64,000 bases of DNA from Streptomyces narbonensis (GTDB lineage: Bacteria; Actinomycetota; Actinomycetes; Streptomycetales; Streptomycetaceae), in assembly GCF_014649015.1 (NCBI RefSeq), contig NZ_BMSF01000014.1:62001-126000 (forward strand), given 5' to 3'. The translations under genes were made by a program, and so were the position numbers. This document shows positions 56,877-64,000 of this stretch, one piece after another. The notes under the pieces are model-generated. The model made no database searches, was not told the origin of the DNA, and saw only the letters and a list, made by a program, of their open reading frames with translations. The stretch's first letter is position 1. The number at the start of each line of letters is the position of its first letter.

Positions 56877-57992
56877 GTGGCGGGACGACGTGAGACTCCG
56901 GCGTCCGGCCGGGAGCTGAAGTTCCGGGCCCTCATGGCCGAGCTGCGGCGCGGCATCCTCGACGGCACCTGGCCGCCCGGCAGCAAACTCCCCACCGAGC
57001 GCGCCCTCGCCACCGAGACCGGCCTTTCGGTGACGACCGTCCGCCGCGCCTACGAGGACCTCGTCGCCCTCGGCCTCGTCGAGCGCCGCCAGGGCGCCGG
57101 CACCTTCGCGGCCCACCGCCCCGAGCGCGGCGGCACCGGCCGACGGATCGTCGGCGTCCTGGTCCCCGACACCACGTTCTACTACCCGCGCGTCCTCCAG
57201 GGCATCGAGAAGGAACTCGCGGCGGACGGCGCCCGGCTCGTCCTCGCCTGCTCCCACTACGACCCCGTCGAAGAGGACGCCGCCGTCGAGCGGCTCCTCT
57301 CCGACGGGGTCCACGGGCTCCTGCTCGTCCCGAGCCTGCACACCGCCACCGATCCCGGCCGGCGCGCCGAGGAGCTCCTCGCGCTGCCCGTGCCCGCCGT
57401 CCTCGTCGAGCGCCGACTCGCCGCGCACGGCCCCGGCGACGCCACCGAGCACGTCTGCACCGACCACGAGGGCGGTGCCTACGACGCCGTACGGCACCTG
57501 CACGGCCTCGGCCACGAGCGGATCGGGCTCGTCGCCCGCACCGACGCGCCCACCACCGCACCCATCGAGTCCGGCTTCGCCCGGGCGCTCGCCGACCTCG
57601 GCCTGCCCGCACCGCCGCCGTACGAGCGGGACGTCATGGCCCACTGGGACCCGGACCGCGCCGACCGGGCCCTCGCCGCCCTGCGCGCGGCGGGTGTCAC
57701 CGCCGCGCTCTGCTTCGGCGACCGGGAGGCCGCCCTGATGCTCGGGGCGGTCCGCCGCGCCGGGCTGCGGGTGCCCGAGGACCTGGCCATGATCAGCTAC
57801 GACAACGAGTTCGCGGACGTCGCGGAGACCCCGCTGACGGCCGTCTCACCGCCCAAGTACCAGCTCGGGCGGCTCGCCGCGCAGATCCTGCTCCGCCGCC
57901 TCGCAGAGGGCGACGCCGCCCCGCTCCACCAGGTGCAGCTGCGGCCGCGGCTCGTCGTCCGCGCCTCCTGCGGGAAAAAGTCCAAGCAGTGA
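56877..57992 (+). CDS. GntR-LacI hybrid transcriptional regulator
   Basis: A 371-aa regulator: a GntR winged helix at the N-terminus (FRALMAELRRGILDGTWPPG, then LPTERALATETGLSVTTVRRAYEDL, shortened here as SVTTVRRAYEDL) and a LacI-type periplasmic-binding-like sensor (VGVLVPDTTFYYPRVLQG, LLVPSLHT, ALCFGDREAALML, MISYDNEFADVAETPLTAV). This arrangement is typical of AraR-like sugar regulators. The GTG at 56877 has GAGGGG 7 bp upstream. It precedes the SIS and PIG-L genes and probably responds to their sugar substrate. Confidence 0.88.
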   Translation: MAGRRETPASGRELKFRALMAELRRGILDGTWPPGSKLPTERALATETGLSVTTVRRAYEDLVALGLVERRQGAGTFAAHRPERGGTGRRIVGVLVPDTTFYYPRVLQGIEKELAADGARLVLACSHYDPVEEDAAVERLLSDGVHGLLLVPSLHTATDPGRRAEELLALPVPAVLVERRLAAHGPGDATEHVCTDHEGGAYDAVRHLHGLGHERIGLVARTDAPTTAPIESGFARALADLGLPAPPPYERDVMAHWDPDRADRALAALRAAGVTAALCFGDREAALMLGAVRRAGLRVPEDLAMISYDNEFADVAETPLTAVSPPKYQLGRLAAQILLRRLAEGDAAPLHQVQLRPRLVVRASCGKKSKQ

Positions 57993-58080
57993 GTGCCTAT
58001 TGCTCATGGTGTGCTCTTGACCGGCGCCGGTAGAACTCGGTCCGGACCCCACGGGGGAGTCTGCGAGAGAGGACCGGACC

Positions 58081-59013
58081 ATGAGCACCCACGTCACCGC
58101 GGAGATCGCCAGCCAGCCCGACTGCTGGCGGCGCGCCGCCGAGACCGCCGACCGCCACGCCGCCCGGCTGCCGCGCCGGGGCGAGCGCGTCGCCGTCGTC
58201 GGCTGCGGCACCTCCTACTTCATCGCCCGCGCCTACGCCGCGCTGCGGGAGTCCCTCGGCGCGGGCGAGACCGATGCCTTCCCCGCCTCGGACCGGACAC
58301 CGCTCGGCCGCGGTTACGACAGGATCGTCGCCCTCACCCGCTCCGGGACGACCACGGAGGTCGTGAACCTGCTCGCCGGCGCGGCCGGCCGGATCTCGAC
58401 CCTCGTGCTCACCGGCGTCCCCGACAGCCCGGCGGGACGGCTCGGGGACGAGACCGTCGACCTCTCCTTCGCCGACGAACGCTCCGTCGTCCAGACCCGG
58501 TTCGCCACCACGGCACTCCAACTCCTGCGCGCGGGGCTCGGGGTGGACCTCGCACCGGCGATCGCCGACACGGAGCTCGTCCTCTACGAACGGCTCCCCG
58601 CGGTCTGGGAGCGGCGCGGCCAGTTCACCTTCCTCGGCACCGGCTGGACCGTGGGGCTCGCCGACGAGGCGGCGCTTAAACTCCGCGAAGTGGCCCGCGC
58701 CTGGACGGAGTCGTACGCGGCGATGGAGTACCGGCACGGCCCGATCAGCATCAGCGACCGGACGAGCCTGGTCTGCTGTCTCGGCCCCGCGCCTTCGGGT
58801 CTCCGGGACGAAGTGGAGTCCACCGGTGCCCTGTTCGCCGCCGACGCGATCGACCCGGTCGCCGCCCTCGTCCGCGCCCAGCGGCTCGCCGTTGCCCTCG
58901 CCGACCGGCGCGGACTCAACCCCGACCGCCCGCGCCACGTCTCGCGCTCGGTGATCCTCGCCGGAGCGTTCCGTCCTACCGTCGCGGACGCGACCCGTAT
59001 CCTGCGTCCATGA
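58081..59013 (+). CDS. SIS-domain sugar-phosphate isomerase/deaminase
   Basis: A 310-aa double SIS protein of the AgaS/NagB-II/GlmS-isomerase type: VAVVGCGTSYFIARAYA, ALTRSGTTTEVVNLL, then GTGWTVGLADEAALKLREVA and SYAAMEYRHGP. The last motifs (E-A-A-L-K-L-R-E and E-x-R-H-G-P) are the active-site signatures of enzymes acting on glucosamine-6-phosphate-like substrates. It probably isomerises or deaminates an amino-sugar phosphate. Translationally coupled with the next gene (ATGA). Confidence 0.87.
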   Translation: MSTHVTAEIASQPDCWRRAAETADRHAARLPRRGERVAVVGCGTSYFIARAYAALRESLGAGETDAFPASDRTPLGRGYDRIVALTRSGTTTEVVNLLAGAAGRISTLVLTGVPDSPAGRLGDETVDLSFADERSVVQTRFATTALQLLRAGLGVDLAPAIADTELVLYERLPAVWERRGQFTFLGTGWTVGLADEAALKLREVARAWTESYAAMEYRHGPISISDRTSLVCCLGPAPSGLRDEVESTGALFAADAIDPVAALVRAQRLAVALADRRGLNPDRPRHVSRSVILAGAFRPTVADATRILRP

Positions 59014-59762
59014 TCGAGAACGCCGCCCCGGACCTTCTGGACATGCCCCGCGACTGGCAGCGGGCCCTCGCTGTCGTCGCCCACCCCGACGACCTGGAGT
59101 ACGGCTGCGCCGCCGCCGTCGCCGACTGGGCGGACGAGGGCAAGGAGGTCGTCTACGTCCTCGCCACGCGCGGCGAGGCCGGCATCGACACCCTCGCCCC
59201 GGACGTCTGCGGCCCGCTGCGCGAGCGGGAGCAGCGGGACAGCGCCGCCGTCGTCGGCGTCCGCACGGTCGACTTCCTCGACCACCGTGACGGCGTCATC
59301 GAGTACGGGCTCGGCCTGCGCCGGGACATCGCGGCGGCGATCCGCCGTCACCGCCCGGAGCTCGTCATCACCCTCAACCACCGAGACACCTGGGGCGGCG
59401 GCCCGGGCGCCCCCTGGAACACGCCCGACCACCTGGCCGTCGGCCGCGCCACGCTCGACGCGGCGGCCGACGCCGGAAACCGCTGGATCTTCCCCGAGCT
59501 GACCGCACAGGGCCTGGAGCCCTGGAACGGCGTCCGCTGGGTCGCGGTCGCCGCCTCCAGCACCCCCACCCACGCGGTCGACGCGACCCCGGGCCTGGAC
59601 CGCGCCGTCCGTTCCCTCCTCTGCCACCGCGCCTACATCGAGGCCCTGACGGACGAGGACCCGGAGGAGTACGTCCGCTCCTTCCTCACCTCGGCGACGA
59701 GCCGCGCCGCCGCCCGCTTCGGCGACCGCCCGGCGGTGACGTTCGAACTCTTCGGCCGTTAG
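59010..59762 (+). CDS. PIG-L-family N-deacetylase
   Basis: A 250-aa zinc-dependent deacetylase: metal motif AVVAHPDDLEYG (H25, D28), LATRGEAGID, and a downstream NTPDHLAVG with the third ligand His. PIG-L/LmbE enzymes remove N-acetyl groups from GlcNAc-containing compounds (mycothiol, chitobiose, teicoplanin). Here the coupling to a SIS amino-sugar enzyme and a GntR-LacI regulator points to deacetylation of an N-acetylated sugar followed by deamination/isomerisation. Start is in the ATGA overlap. Confidence 0.88.
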   Translation: MIENAAPDLLDMPRDWQRALAVVAHPDDLEYGCAAAVADWADEGKEVVYVLATRGEAGIDTLAPDVCGPLREREQRDSAAVVGVRTVDFLDHRDGVIEYGLGLRRDIAAAIRRHRPELVITLNHRDTWGGGPGAPWNTPDHLAVGRATLDAAADAGNRWIFPELTAQGLEPWNGVRWVAVAASSTPTHAVDATPGLDRAVRSLLCHRAYIEALTDEDPEEYVRSFLTSATSRAAARFGDRPAVTFELFGR

Positions 59763-59798
59763 GGTCCGTTCAGGGGAATCCGTTCTACTGGGGGGCAG

Positions 59799-60386
59799 AT
59801 GGCGCACGAGGGTGCTCGGCAGGTGACCAAGCCGGCTGACGGCGAGGGGCAGCGGCTGGTACGCCGAAGGGCGGTGCGGGGCGCGGTCGTCGGCGGGGCC
59901 GTCGGGGCGGTGTGGCCGCTCGGCGGCGTGATCGGTCTCGTCCCGCCCGAGCTCGTCGAGCCGTTCGCGCGGTGGTGGTGGCTGGGAGTGCCCGTGCTGC
60001 TGGCGTGCAGCGCCGTCGGCACCTGGATCGGCATGCGGTTCGGCCGCACGGACGGCATCCGTGAGGCGGCGCTCGAACCGGGCGAGACCGTGCTGAGCGC
60101 GTACGCCGTCCGTCCTCCCGTGGTGGACGGGCGGCCGACCAGGCCGACGGAGCTCGACCGGTTCGAGCTGAGGATGACCAACCGGGGCCTCCAGCTGTGG
60201 GACGGGCCCGGCCGGCTCTGGAGCCATCCCTGGTCCGAGGTCCGTCTGACGACCGTCAAGGGCAGCCTGCTCCTCGTCCACCACGGGGACCAGGAGATCG
60301 CGGAGTTGCTGCCCGTACCCGAGACGATCGGCTGGGACGCCCTGCTGCTCGGCGCCCGGCGGCTGCGTGCGGCCTCGGCCCGCTAG
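59799..60386 (+). CDS. Small membrane protein with PH-like C-terminal domain
   Basis: A 195-aa protein: Arg-rich N-terminus, two hydrophobic segments (~28-50 and ~58-78) and a soluble C-terminal part (~95-190) with strands ELRMTNRGLQLW, HPWSEVRLTTVKGSLLLVHHG and AELLPVPETI, which resembles a bacterial PH/YcxB-like domain. No catalytic motif. The TAG stop lies inside the left arm of the large inverted repeat that follows. A 36-bp gap follows the PIG-L gene, but the relation is unclear. Confidence 0.75.
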   Translation: MAHEGARQVTKPADGEGQRLVRRRAVRGAVVGGAVGAVWPLGGVIGLVPPELVEPFARWWWLGVPVLLACSAVGTWIGMRFGRTDGIREAALEPGETVLSAYAVRPPVVDGRPTRPTELDRFELRMTNRGLQLWDGPGRLWSHPWSEVRLTTVKGSLLLVHHGDQEIAELLPVPETIGWDALLLGARRLRAASAR

Positions 60387-60479
60387 GGGGTGTCGTCACA
60401 TTCCCGTCTGCCCCGCAACGTCTGGTGCCGCGGGGCCGCCCTTCGGGCGACGACGGGAATGTGACGACACCCCCTAGCG
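60381..60479. repeat. 99-bp palindromic element with 28-bp perfect arms
   Basis: Bases 60381-60408 and 60452-60479 are perfect reverse complements over 28 bp (core GTGTCGTCACATTCCCGTC). The 43-bp interior holds two smaller pairings: GCCCCGC/GCGGGGC and GCCC-TTC-GGGC. It sits between convergent genes, overlapping the stop of the left one, and could act as a bidirectional terminator, but its arms are longer than terminators need. Confidence 0.9.
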
Positions 60480-60494
60480 CTGAGAGCGGGCCGC

Positions 60495-61268
60495 TCAGCC
60501 CATCGGTGCCGGCTTCAGCACCGCGAAGGGGGCGCCGAAGGGGTCGGCGAGCCAGGCGATGCGGCCGACGTCGGGGATGTCGGCCGCCGGCATGAGGACC
60601 GAGCCGCCGTTGCCCTGGGCCGTCCGGGCCATCGCGTCGGCGTCCTCGACCGCGAAGTACGGGATCCAGTGCGGCGTCTTGCCCTGGAGTTCTGCGACTC
60701 CGCCGAAGGAGGCGTCCTCCTGGTCGCCCGCGGCGGTGGAGATCACCCGGTACGTCATGCCGGGCGCCTCCATCTCGGCCCAGCGCCAGCCGAACAGGGT
60801 CCGGTAGAAGGCGAGCACGGACTCCGGGTCGGCGACGTGGAGTTCCGCCCAGACGAGCGTGTTGGCCGAGGAGGTCCGCTCCAGGCCCCGGACGGTTCCC
60901 GGCTGCCAGATCGCGAACCGGGCGCCGCCCGGGTCCGTGAGGGCCGCCATGCGGCCCGCGTCCATGACGTCGAACGCCGCGAGGCGCACGGTGCCGCCCG
61001 CGGACTCGGCCGCCTTCTGGGTGGCGTCCGCGTCCGGCGTCTGGAAGTACACCGTCCAGGCGCTGCTCGCGCCCTCCTCGGTGAGCGGGCCGAGCGCGCC
61101 GACCGTGAGGCCGTCCTGCTGGAAGAAGCCGTAGCCGCCGGCGTCCGGTCCCGCCGAGCGGAACTCCCAGCCGAGGACCGCCCCGTAGAAGGCGGCGGCG
61201 GCCTCGGTGTCGGGGCTGCCGAGGTCGATCCAACTGGGGGAACCGGTGGTGAACTGCGTACCGAGCAT
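60495..61268 (-). CDS. Two-domain VOC family protein (CFP-30B-like)
   Basis: A 257-aa protein with two tandem VOC domains: SWIDLGSPDTEAAAAFYGAVLGW and TLVWAELHVADPESVLAFYRTLFGW (each shortened: SWIDLGSPDTEAAAAFYG, WAELHVADPESVLAFY), each ending in a DPxGAxFA(I/V) strand. Such hydroxylase-like or antigen-27-type proteins are frequent in actinobacteria; function is unknown, possibly ligand binding. It converges on the membrane-protein gene across the palindromic element. Confidence 0.85.
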   Translation of the reverse strand: MLGTQFTTGSPSWIDLGSPDTEAAAAFYGAVLGWEFRSAGPDAGGYGFFQQDGLTVGALGPLTEEGASSAWTVYFQTPDADATQKAAESAGGTVRLAAFDVMDAGRMAALTDPGGARFAIWQPGTVRGLERTSSANTLVWAELHVADPESVLAFYRTLFGWRWAEMEAPGMTYRVISTAAGDQEDASFGGVAELQGKTPHWIPYFAVEDADAMARTAQGNGGSVLMPAADIPDVGRIAWLADPFGAPFAVLKPAPMG

Positions 61269-61314
61269 GGGAGGTGTCCTGTCCTTCCGTCGTCCGAGAC
61301 TGCCGGAGCCGCGG

Positions 61315-61343
61315 CGTCAGGGTGAGTCCTGCCGACCCTGACG
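61315..61343. promoter_or_regulatory. 9-bp inverted repeat upstream of the VOC gene
   Basis: CGTCAGGGT, an 11-nt spacer and ACCCTGACG. It lies ~47 bp upstream of the VOC ATG (minus strand) in the 342-bp gap 61269-61610. Possible operator. Elsewhere in the gap I see only open frames of weak coding quality. Confidence 0.45.
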
Positions 61344-61583
61344 TCGGACGGGTGCTGGTCCCGTCGGCTTCCGGCCACCATGACCGATCCTCACCCCTGC
61401 GTCGTGGCGGCGCAGCCGCAGCGCCCCCGGTTCATCCGAGCGGCCGACCGGCCGGCCACCGCGTCCTCCAGGGGGTGTCTCACCGGCCTGGTGGCCGAGC
61501 ACGGCCGCGTCCTCGACCAGGGCGCGGCGCCGCGACCTCCCCAGGATCAGCGCGGCGCCGAGTCCTCAGAGAACGGCAATTGT

Positions 61584-61602
61584 TCTTGCTGTTTCTGCAA
61601 GA
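61584..61602. promoter_or_regulatory. Possible autoregulatory dyad before the XRE-cupin gene
   Basis: TCTTGC-N7-GCAAGA in an AT-rich patch 8 bp upstream of the ATG at 61611. XRE regulators commonly bind such dyads in their own promoter. The close spacing to the ATG leaves little room for a leader. Confidence 0.45.
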
Positions 61603-61610
61603 CTTGCGTC

Positions 61611-62201
61611 ATGACCGAAGACGACGACCGCATCGACGCCGTACTCAACGAGGTGGGCCCCCGGCTCCGCCGCGTCCGCCGCGACCGCGGGGTGACCCTG
61701 GCCGAACTCTCCGCCGCCACCGGCATCTCCGTGAGCACGCTCTCCCGCCTGGAGTCCGGGCAGCGCAAGCCCAGTCTCGAACTGCTCCTCCCGCTCGCCC
61801 GCGCCCACCAGGTCCCCCTCGACGAGCTGGTCGGCGCCCCCGCCGTCGGCGACCCCCGGGTCAAGGCGCGGCCGATCGTGCGCCACGGCCGCACCATGTA
61901 CCCCCTGACCCGGCAGCCCGGCGGGCTCCAGGCGTACAAGGTGATCCAGGAGAAGCCCGCGGAGGCCCCGGAGCCCCGCGTCCACGAGGGGTACGAGTGG
62001 CTGTACGTGCTCTCCGGGAAGCTGCGGCTCGTCCTCGGCGAGCACGACGTCGTCCTCGCCGCCGGCGAGGCCGCGGAGTTCGACACGCGCGTCCCGCACT
62101 GGTTCGGGCCGACGGTCGAGGGGCCGGTGGAGTTCCTGAGCCTGTTCGGGCCGCAGGGGGAGCGCATGCATGTCAGGGCGCGCCCCAAGAAGTCGGGCTG
62201 A
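61611..62201 (+). CDS. XRE-cupin transcriptional regulator
   Basis: A 196-aa regulator: XRE helix-turn-helix (RLRRVRRDRGVTLAELSAATGISVSTLSRLESG, here GVTLAELSAATGISVSTLS) and a C-terminal cupin_2 domain (HEGYEWLYVLSGKLRLVLGE, AAEFDTRVPHWFG). The cupin probably senses a small ligand. In-frame sequence continues upstream to 61380 with a Cys-rich stretch (CSCCFCKTC), but the AT-rich dyad there argues that translation starts at ATG 61611. Neighbouring fatty-acid-type genes may be targets. Confidence 0.88.
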   Translation: MTEDDDRIDAVLNEVGPRLRRVRRDRGVTLAELSAATGISVSTLSRLESGQRKPSLELLLPLARAHQVPLDELVGAPAVGDPRVKARPIVRHGRTMYPLTRQPGGLQAYKVIQEKPAEAPEPRVHEGYEWLYVLSGKLRLVLGEHDVVLAAGEAAEFDTRVPHWFGPTVEGPVEFLSLFGPQGERMHVRARPKKSG

Positions 62202-62218
62202 GCCGTTCCCCCAGGGGC

Positions 62219-62252
62219 AAGCGACCGCTTAGTATGCAACCGACCGCTCGGT
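62219..62252. promoter_or_regulatory. Paired palindromes before the oxidoreductase/ACAD operon
   Basis: AAGCG-AC-CGCTT (62219-62230) and ACCGA-CCGC-TCGGT (62239-62252) lie just upstream of the ATG at 62270, with the Shine-Dalgarno GGAGGAGG after the second. ACCGACCGNTCGGT-like dyads are typical TetR operators of acyl-CoA dehydrogenase operons in actinobacteria. The cognate regulator is not seen in the window. Confidence 0.7.
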
Positions 62253-62269
62253 ACGGAGGAGGCTTCCGG

Positions 62270-63238
62270 ATGCAGGCATGGCGTGTGTACGAGAACGGCG
62301 AACCCGGCGTGGTGATGCGCCGCGAGGAGGTGGAGCCGCCCACGCCCGGCGACGGGCAGGTCCTCCTCAGAGTCCGCGCCGCGAACGTCAACTTCCCCGA
62401 CGCGCTGCTCTGCCGCGGCCACTACCAGATCAGGCCCCCGCTGCCCTTCACCCCCGGCGTCGAGGTCTGCGCCGAGACGGAGGACGGGCGCCGGGTCATC
62501 ACGACGGCCGCCCTGCCGCACGGCGGCTTCGCCGAGTACACGCTCGCCGACGCCGCCGGGCTGCTCCCCGCCCCCGAGAGCCTCGACGACGCCGAGGCCG
62601 CCGCGCTGCACATCGGCTACCAGACCGGCTGGTTCGGCCTGCACCGCCGCGCCGCCCTCCAGGAGGGCGAGACCCTGCTCGTCCACGCGGCGGCGGGCGG
62701 CGTCGGCAGCGCCGCCGTCCAGCTCGGCAAGGCGGCCGGCGCCACCGTCATCGGAGTCGTCGGCGGACCGGAGAAGGCCGCCGTCGCCCGCGCCCTCGGC
62801 TGCGACCTGGTGATCGACCGCCGCTCCGAGGACGTGGTCGCAGCCGTCAAGGCCGCCACCGGCGGCCGGGGCGCCGACGTGATCTACGACCCCGTCGGCG
62901 GCGAGGCCTACCAGCAGTCCGCCAAGTGCGTCGCCTTCGAGGGCCGGATCGTGATCGTCGGCTTCGCGAGCGGCACCGTCCCCGCCCCCGCCCTCAACCA
63001 CGCACTCGTGAAGAACTACTCGGTCCTCGGCCTCCACTGGGGCCTGTACGCGGCGAAGGACCCGGCCTCGATCGGCCGCTGCCACGAGACCCTGACGGCC
63101 TACGCGGCGAAGGGGCTCATCAAGCCGCTCATCGGCGAGCGGGTCCCCTTCGCGGGCGCCGCGGACGCCGTCCAGCGCGTCGCCGACGGCACCACCACCG
63201 GCCGCCTGGTCGTCCTCCCGGAAGGAGCCTCCGCGTGA
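62270..63238 (+). CDS. NADPH:quinone oxidoreductase-like MDR protein
   Basis: A 322-aa zinc-independent medium-chain reductase: GROES-like half (VRAANVNFPDALLCRGHYQ, FTPGVEVCAE), then Rossmann half with LLVHAAAGGVGSAAVQLGK and GADVIYDPVGG. It reduces quinones or enoyl-type substrates with NADPH. It overlaps the acyl-CoA dehydrogenase start by GTGA, so both are one operon, likely for fatty or branched-chain acid catabolism. Confidence 0.9.
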   Translation: MQAWRVYENGEPGVVMRREEVEPPTPGDGQVLLRVRAANVNFPDALLCRGHYQIRPPLPFTPGVEVCAETEDGRRVITTAALPHGGFAEYTLADAAGLLPAPESLDDAEAAALHIGYQTGWFGLHRRAALQEGETLLVHAAAGGVGSAAVQLGKAAGATVIGVVGGPEKAAVARALGCDLVIDRRSEDVVAAVKAATGGRGADVIYDPVGGEAYQQSAKCVAFEGRIVIVGFASGTVPAPALNHALVKNYSVLGLHWGLYAAKDPASIGRCHETLTAYAAKGLIKPLIGERVPFAGAADAVQRVADGTTTGRLVVLPEGASA

Positions 63239-64000
63239 CCGACACCGCACCCGACACGGACGCCCGGGGCCTGACCGGTGCCGGGCGCCCGATCGACGCC
63301 GAGGAACTCCGGGCCCGCACCCGGAGGCTGCTCGCCGACCACCCGCCCGCCACCACCGACCGCACCGACTTCCTGCGTGCCCGCTTCGACGCGGGACTCG
63401 CCTGGGTGCACTACCCCGTGGGCCTCGGCGGACTCGACGCGCCCCGCGCCCTCCAGGCCGTCGTCGACACCGAACTCGCCGCCGCGGACGCCCCCGACAA
63501 CGACCCGCGGCGCATCGGCATCGGCCTCGGCATGGCCGCCCCCACCCTCCTCGCCTACGGCTCCGAGGAGGTCAAGCGCCGCTTCCTCCGGCCCCTGTGG
63601 GTGGGGGAGGAGGTCTGGTGCCAGCTCTTCAGCGAGCCCGGCGCCGGCTCCGACCTCGCCGCACTCGGCACCCGCGCCGTCCGTGACGGTGGGGGAGACT
63701 GGGTGGTCGACGGCCAGAAGGTGTGGACCTCCAGCGCCCACGTCGCCCGCTGGGCCATCCTCATCGCCCGCACCGACCCGGACGTGCCCAAGCACCGGGG
63801 CATCACCTACTTCGTGTGCGACATGACCGACCCCGGCGTCGAGGTCCGGCCACTGCGCCAGATCACCGGCGAGGCGGAGTTCAACGAGGTCTTCCTCACC
63901 GGCGTCAGGATCCCCGACGCCCACCGCCTCGGTGGGCCCGGAGACGGCTGGCGGGTCGCGCAGACCACCCTCATGAACGAGCGGGTCTCGATCGGCGGCG
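63235..64000 (+). CDS. Acyl-CoA dehydrogenase (partial, cut by the window end)
   Basis: The first 255 residues of an FAD-dependent acyl-CoA dehydrogenase, without a stop in the window. Visible are the N-terminal helical domain and the middle beta domain: LFSEPGAGSDLAAL (substrate/FAD-binding signature), GDWVVDGQKVWTSSA and WAILIARTDPD; the catalytic Glu region lies beyond the end. GTG start in a GTGA overlap with the oxidoreductase. Its substrate class cannot be read from this part. Confidence 0.9.
   Translation, partial: MTDTAPDTDARGLTGAGRPIDAEELRARTRRLLADHPPATTDRTDFLRARFDAGLAWVHYPVGLGGLDAPRALQAVVDTELAAADAPDNDPRRIGIGLGMAAPTLLAYGSEEVKRRFLRPLWVGEEVWCQLFSEPGAGSDLAALGTRAVRDGGGDWVVDGQKVWTSSAHVARWAILIARTDPDVPKHRGITYFVCDMTDPGVEVRPLRQITGEAEFNEVFLTGVRIPDAHRLGGPGDGWRVAQTTLMNERVSIGG

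Noticed and set aside
61380..61610. Upstream in-frame extension of the XRE-cupin gene with a CSCCFCKTC stretch
   Set aside because: It crosses an AT-rich dyad that looks like a promoter/operator; the XRE domain starts normally from ATG 61611.
1..64000. tRNA genes, transposases, integrases or prophage genes
   Set aside because: None seen by eye on either strand; no CCA-ended cloverleaf or DDE/tyrosine-recombinase motif was noticed.

Overview
The window is actinobacterial and almost certainly from a Streptomyces chromosome. It has very high GC with strong third-position bias, GTG and TTG starts, many ATGA/GTGA stop-start overlaps, and families typical of the genus (DUF6230/DUF6114-like pair, F420-dependent nitroreductase, cold-shock protein with DEAD-box helicase, many TetR/MarR/GntR regulators). 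I found no tRNA, rRNA, transposase, phage gene or CRISPR array. Most of it reads as ordinary chromosome, with one compact accessory biosynthetic locus.

Region by region. (1) 1-7.2 kb: a tightly coupled operon: end of a SWIM-type zinc-finger gene, an unrecognised 467-aa protein, a VWA protein, a MoxR-type AAA+ ATPase and a 957-aa protein with a CHHSPAS motif. It matches the gene set of the uncharacterised E. coli yehLMPQ system plus one extra gene. (2) 7.3-8.0 kb: a ComB-like phosphatase. (3) 8.0-16.0 kb: a divergent biosynthetic locus. Leftward: Fe(II)/2OG oxygenase, DUF6271-like protein, stand-alone condensation domain, MFS exporter. Rightward: class-II-aaRS-like amino acid:carrier-protein ligase, carrier protein, phosphopantetheinyl transferase. 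The 448-bp divergent promoter region carries two DasR-type (dre-like) palindromes, each overlapping a plausible promoter. This is the most interesting part of the window.

(4) 16-28 kb: housekeeping and signalling: AI-2E-type membrane protein, cold-shock protein, DEAD-box helicase with a stem-loop over its ribosome-binding site, secreted beta-helix protein, a second phosphopantetheinyl transferase, TPR protein, TrmO-like protein, two-component system. (5) 27.8-35.3 kb: mostly leftward genes: GNAT, SnoaL-like secreted protein, nitroreductase-hemerythrin fusion, carboxyltransferase, DUF6114/DUF6230 pair, TetR, and a divergent secreted protein. (6) 35.5-44.5 kb: hydrolase, gluABCD-type amino-acid ABC operon, TetR/FAD-monooxygenase pair with clustered operators, MarR/MMPL pair. 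(7) 44.6-55.3 kb: two sulfite-oxidase-family proteins flanking an NB-ARC/TPR ATPase, NAD synthetase, VOC protein, an OpuC-like osmolyte transporter lacking its ATPase, and a GH5 cellulase. (8) 55.4-64 kb: iminopeptidase, a GntR-LacI/SIS/PIG-L amino-sugar cluster, a small membrane protein ending in a 99-bp palindromic element, VOC protein, XRE-cupin regulator, quinone oxidoreductase and a truncated acyl-CoA dehydrogenase.

Several intergenic spaces carry short tandem repeats (7, 13, about 43 and 47 bp), probably replication slippage in GC-rich DNA. Functions below come from motifs read by eye. No database search was run, and DUF numbers are from memory.
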